Source of the DNA: Glandiceps talaboti
Taxonomy: Eukaryota; Hemichordata; Enteropneusta; Spengelidae
Reading direction: 5' to 3'
DNA length: 64,000 nucleotides
Assembly: GCF_964340395.1 (NCBI RefSeq)
Contig: NC_135554.1
Location: forward strand, 3,840,475 to 3,904,474
This document shows, piece after piece, positions 62,078 through 64,000 of the stretch. A program made the translations under genes and the position numbers. How positions within the stretch are numbered: the stretch's first letter is position 1; each line of letters opens with the position of its first letter. The notes under the pieces are model-generated. The model made no database searches. It worked only from the letters and a program-made list of their open reading frames with translations, and was not told where the DNA came from.

Positions 62078-62410
62078 TCACATGTACCAAACGACCCCTA
62101 TAGAACACGCCTCAAAGATAGAATAAGGATGGAAAATGACTTCCTCCTCCTTCAACCCCAATCGATCTTCATCACCAGAAACCTTACAAATTCCTGAAAT
62201 AGACATATCTGATACACTATGATCGATAGTAAAGGATTTCCAAGAAATAGAGGAAAATGGGTGTACCACAACACAATAAAAGCTGTACATTACCATGAAT
62301 GTTCCAATAATCCTTTGTTGCTGTTTTGTACTACAGAACGTCTTTCGTAAATACTCTTCATCGAAAGCATGAACTCTCATGCAGCAGTTGATATCATGTT
62401 GTCTTTATAT
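62078..62410 (-). other. Minus-strand open stretch resembling one at 30812-30994
   Basis: A 100-codon minus frame starts MRVHAFDEEYLRKTFCSTKQ. In the same frame just upstream are D-I-N-C-C. It parallels DIN...FDEEYLEK at 30880-30960. No downstream domain was recognised. It could be a duplicated exon or an old repeat. Confidence 0.3.
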
Positions 62411-62809
62411 AGCCTGGAATTCAAAATTGTATCACCTTAGCCAGTATTAGCTAGAAACTAATAACATCTGGTTTTGTAACCTTTATATTATGTACTTTCA
62501 GGTATAAGACATACAAGCTCACGATATTGAATATTTTAGTAATGGAAAGAACCCACAGATCTTAGGAGTATGTCTTCAAAGTAATTGTATTAGTTAGCTG
62601 ACATATTAAAAAAAACACAGCTTGTTCCAACGTCTAGATTTGATAGATGTAGACTATAGCCAAATCACTTGCATAGCTACATTTATAAACAATCTCTCTA
62701 TATCATGGGACTGTCATATGTGTTCTAAAATCTAGATATATATATAATATTTACATTATATATTTATATGTTATTCTATACACTTGATGAATGAACTACG
62801 TCATTGTAT

Positions 62810-62926
62810 GCTCCCCGGGGAGTTGAGGAAGACTAAAGGGCCGTTGTGCCGTTCTGATCCGAGCCAGGGGTAATAATTGTAAAGCGCTTTGCGCACGGAG
62901 TGGGAAAGCGCTATATAAGAACCCAA

Positions 62927-62971
<45 letters not shown>
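62810..62971 (+). mobile_element. SINE-like element with (ATT)n tail
   Basis: TTGTAAAGCGCTTTGCGCAC, then GAAAGCGCTATATAAGAACC, followed by (ATT)n. This GCGCTATATAA-plus-(ATT)n ending is common on metazoan SINEs and LINEs and resembles 13225-13290. The 5' promoter part is not clear. Confidence 0.6.
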
Positions 62972-62975
<4 letters not shown>

Positions 62976-64000
62976 TATTGTATTATCAGTACAAATACAT
63001 GTGACGTAAACTTTGTACAGTTACATGCTTCTAAGTTGAACTACTCGTACTACTGGTAGGACCTAATGTCTTTTGGGAAAAACAACTGAAATTAACGACT
63101 TTTCGTATGATAGCATTCTTGCCTAATATGATGTGTACATGTTTGATTCCGGGGGATCATACATTTTTTTAATCCTGTAGAACATTATCGATGTATTGCT
63201 ATTGTAAGACTTGTTTAGTTGCCCGAAGGTTAGAGGTAATGTCTTCACACTGCAATGTACTTAGTATATCCATGTACCTGAAGAGAAAAAAACTATGGGG
63301 TTGAGTATCGTACTAAGTTCGTGGAAAGTTCTACAAACCACATATCCTACCAATACGAAATTTCGCGATGTTTTGCTGCAACCAAACACGGAAAATATAG
63401 TTACCTTATCTGAATAACATTATTTCATTATGTCAAAATTGCATAGGCTGTGGGCGGAGTTCATGCAATCATCACGTTACAGGTGCTTCTATTGCCTTTT
63501 GCACTTGAATACAACGTGTCCACTGGATACATTTTGTATCAACAACCTCGTGAACTACACTTGACACGACAGGTACACGGAATATGCTGACAACTTGAGG
63601 ATCGCATTGTTGATATACCTTGTTTTTGTGTATGATATAACGATTCACATAGCCAGTAGCTATCCAAAACAGGAGGGGGGAAGACTATAAAAATGGAGAT
63701 ATCAAACTTTCGGAAGTCTAACGATTCTTCGTTGTTTTTCATGATGGTTAATTAACTACAGATCCTGATAGTAGACATGATTCTCAATCATCTAGTACAA
63801 TTTCTGTTTGATGAATTTGAATCGCCTGATTTTGTCTTTACACAAATTGTCTGCATGTGTTCGGTACAAAATGATATTGCATGTCGACAAGGCATTTGCT
63901 GCACGTCTCTAAATGTCAGTATGTAGGATTATGATTTGTGTTAGTCAATTTCAGAAATGTATGTCACAAGTTACTCTCCTCGAACTCTACTACACAGCTA

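Larger units (their letters stand above)
60971..64000. other. Non-genic region
   Basis: No gene was supported apart from the open stretch near 62340. It holds (AT)n at 61923-62004 and a SINE-like 3' end near 62810-62971; the rest is AT-rich unique sequence. Confidence 0.5.

Overview
The window is animal nuclear DNA. It has spliced exons with consensus GT/AG borders, single-exon rhodopsin-class receptors, dense micro- and minisatellites, and five types of mobile element: LINEs, tyrosine-recombinase (DIRS-type) retrotransposons, hAT-like and Harbinger-like DNA elements, and a foldback element. DIRS-type elements, a LINE with a 2A peptide and a lineage-duplicated receptor pair suggest an aquatic invertebrate, most likely an invertebrate deuterostome (hemichordate, cephalochordate or echinoderm). 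That placement is inference. No bacterial features are present (operons, ribosome binding sites, CRISPR).

Layout. 1-5370: the 3' part of a spliced plus-strand gene for a single-pass membrane protein, seven exons visible, with a Harbinger-like MITE in its largest intron. 5385-7605: about 2.2 kb of 28-bp then 25-bp minisatellite starting directly after the stop codon. 7.6-20 kb: mostly non-genic, with a 66-bp coding-phase repeat, a decayed transposase-like frame, several 5'-truncated LINE pieces and a Harbinger-like MITE carrying a LINE tail. 20.2-23.4 kb: a LINE between two (CTCA)n arrays, with a 236-bp foldback element inserted at its ORF end. 23778-25001: receptor gene 1. 25.7-30.7 kb: LINE remnants, including one with a 2A peptide at the head of ORF1. 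31.3-31.6 kb: 33-bp minisatellite. 32.3-37.8 kb: a defective DIRS1-like element with inverted terminal repeats and an internal complementary region (minus strand). 38.1-49.8 kb: a 43-bp minisatellite split by a LINE that was itself split by a young, nearly intact split-direct-repeat DIRS element (38565-43170) and by a hAT-like element (44634-46529). 52.0-55.1 kb: a duplicated copy of the receptor locus (receptor gene 2, 53919-55139) with a Harbinger-like MITE upstream. 56.0-61.0 kb: a decayed L1/Tx1-type LINE. 61-64 kb: non-genic, with (AT)n and a SINE-like tail.

How it fits together. Three host genes are supported: the membrane-protein gene and two paralogous receptors. The receptors lie in a segmental duplication whose upstream halves (about 16.56-17.5 kb and 52.0-52.75 kb) still align, and they share a 148-bp stretch with no differences that suggests gene conversion. 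Most other coding potential belongs to transposons. Several insertions can be ordered because the interrupted reading frames rejoin exactly or a duplicated empty site exists. No wholly new gene system was recognised. The most noteworthy objects are the young split-direct-repeat tyrosine-recombinase retrotransposon, the 2A-bearing LINE, and the receptor pair with its gene-conversion tract.
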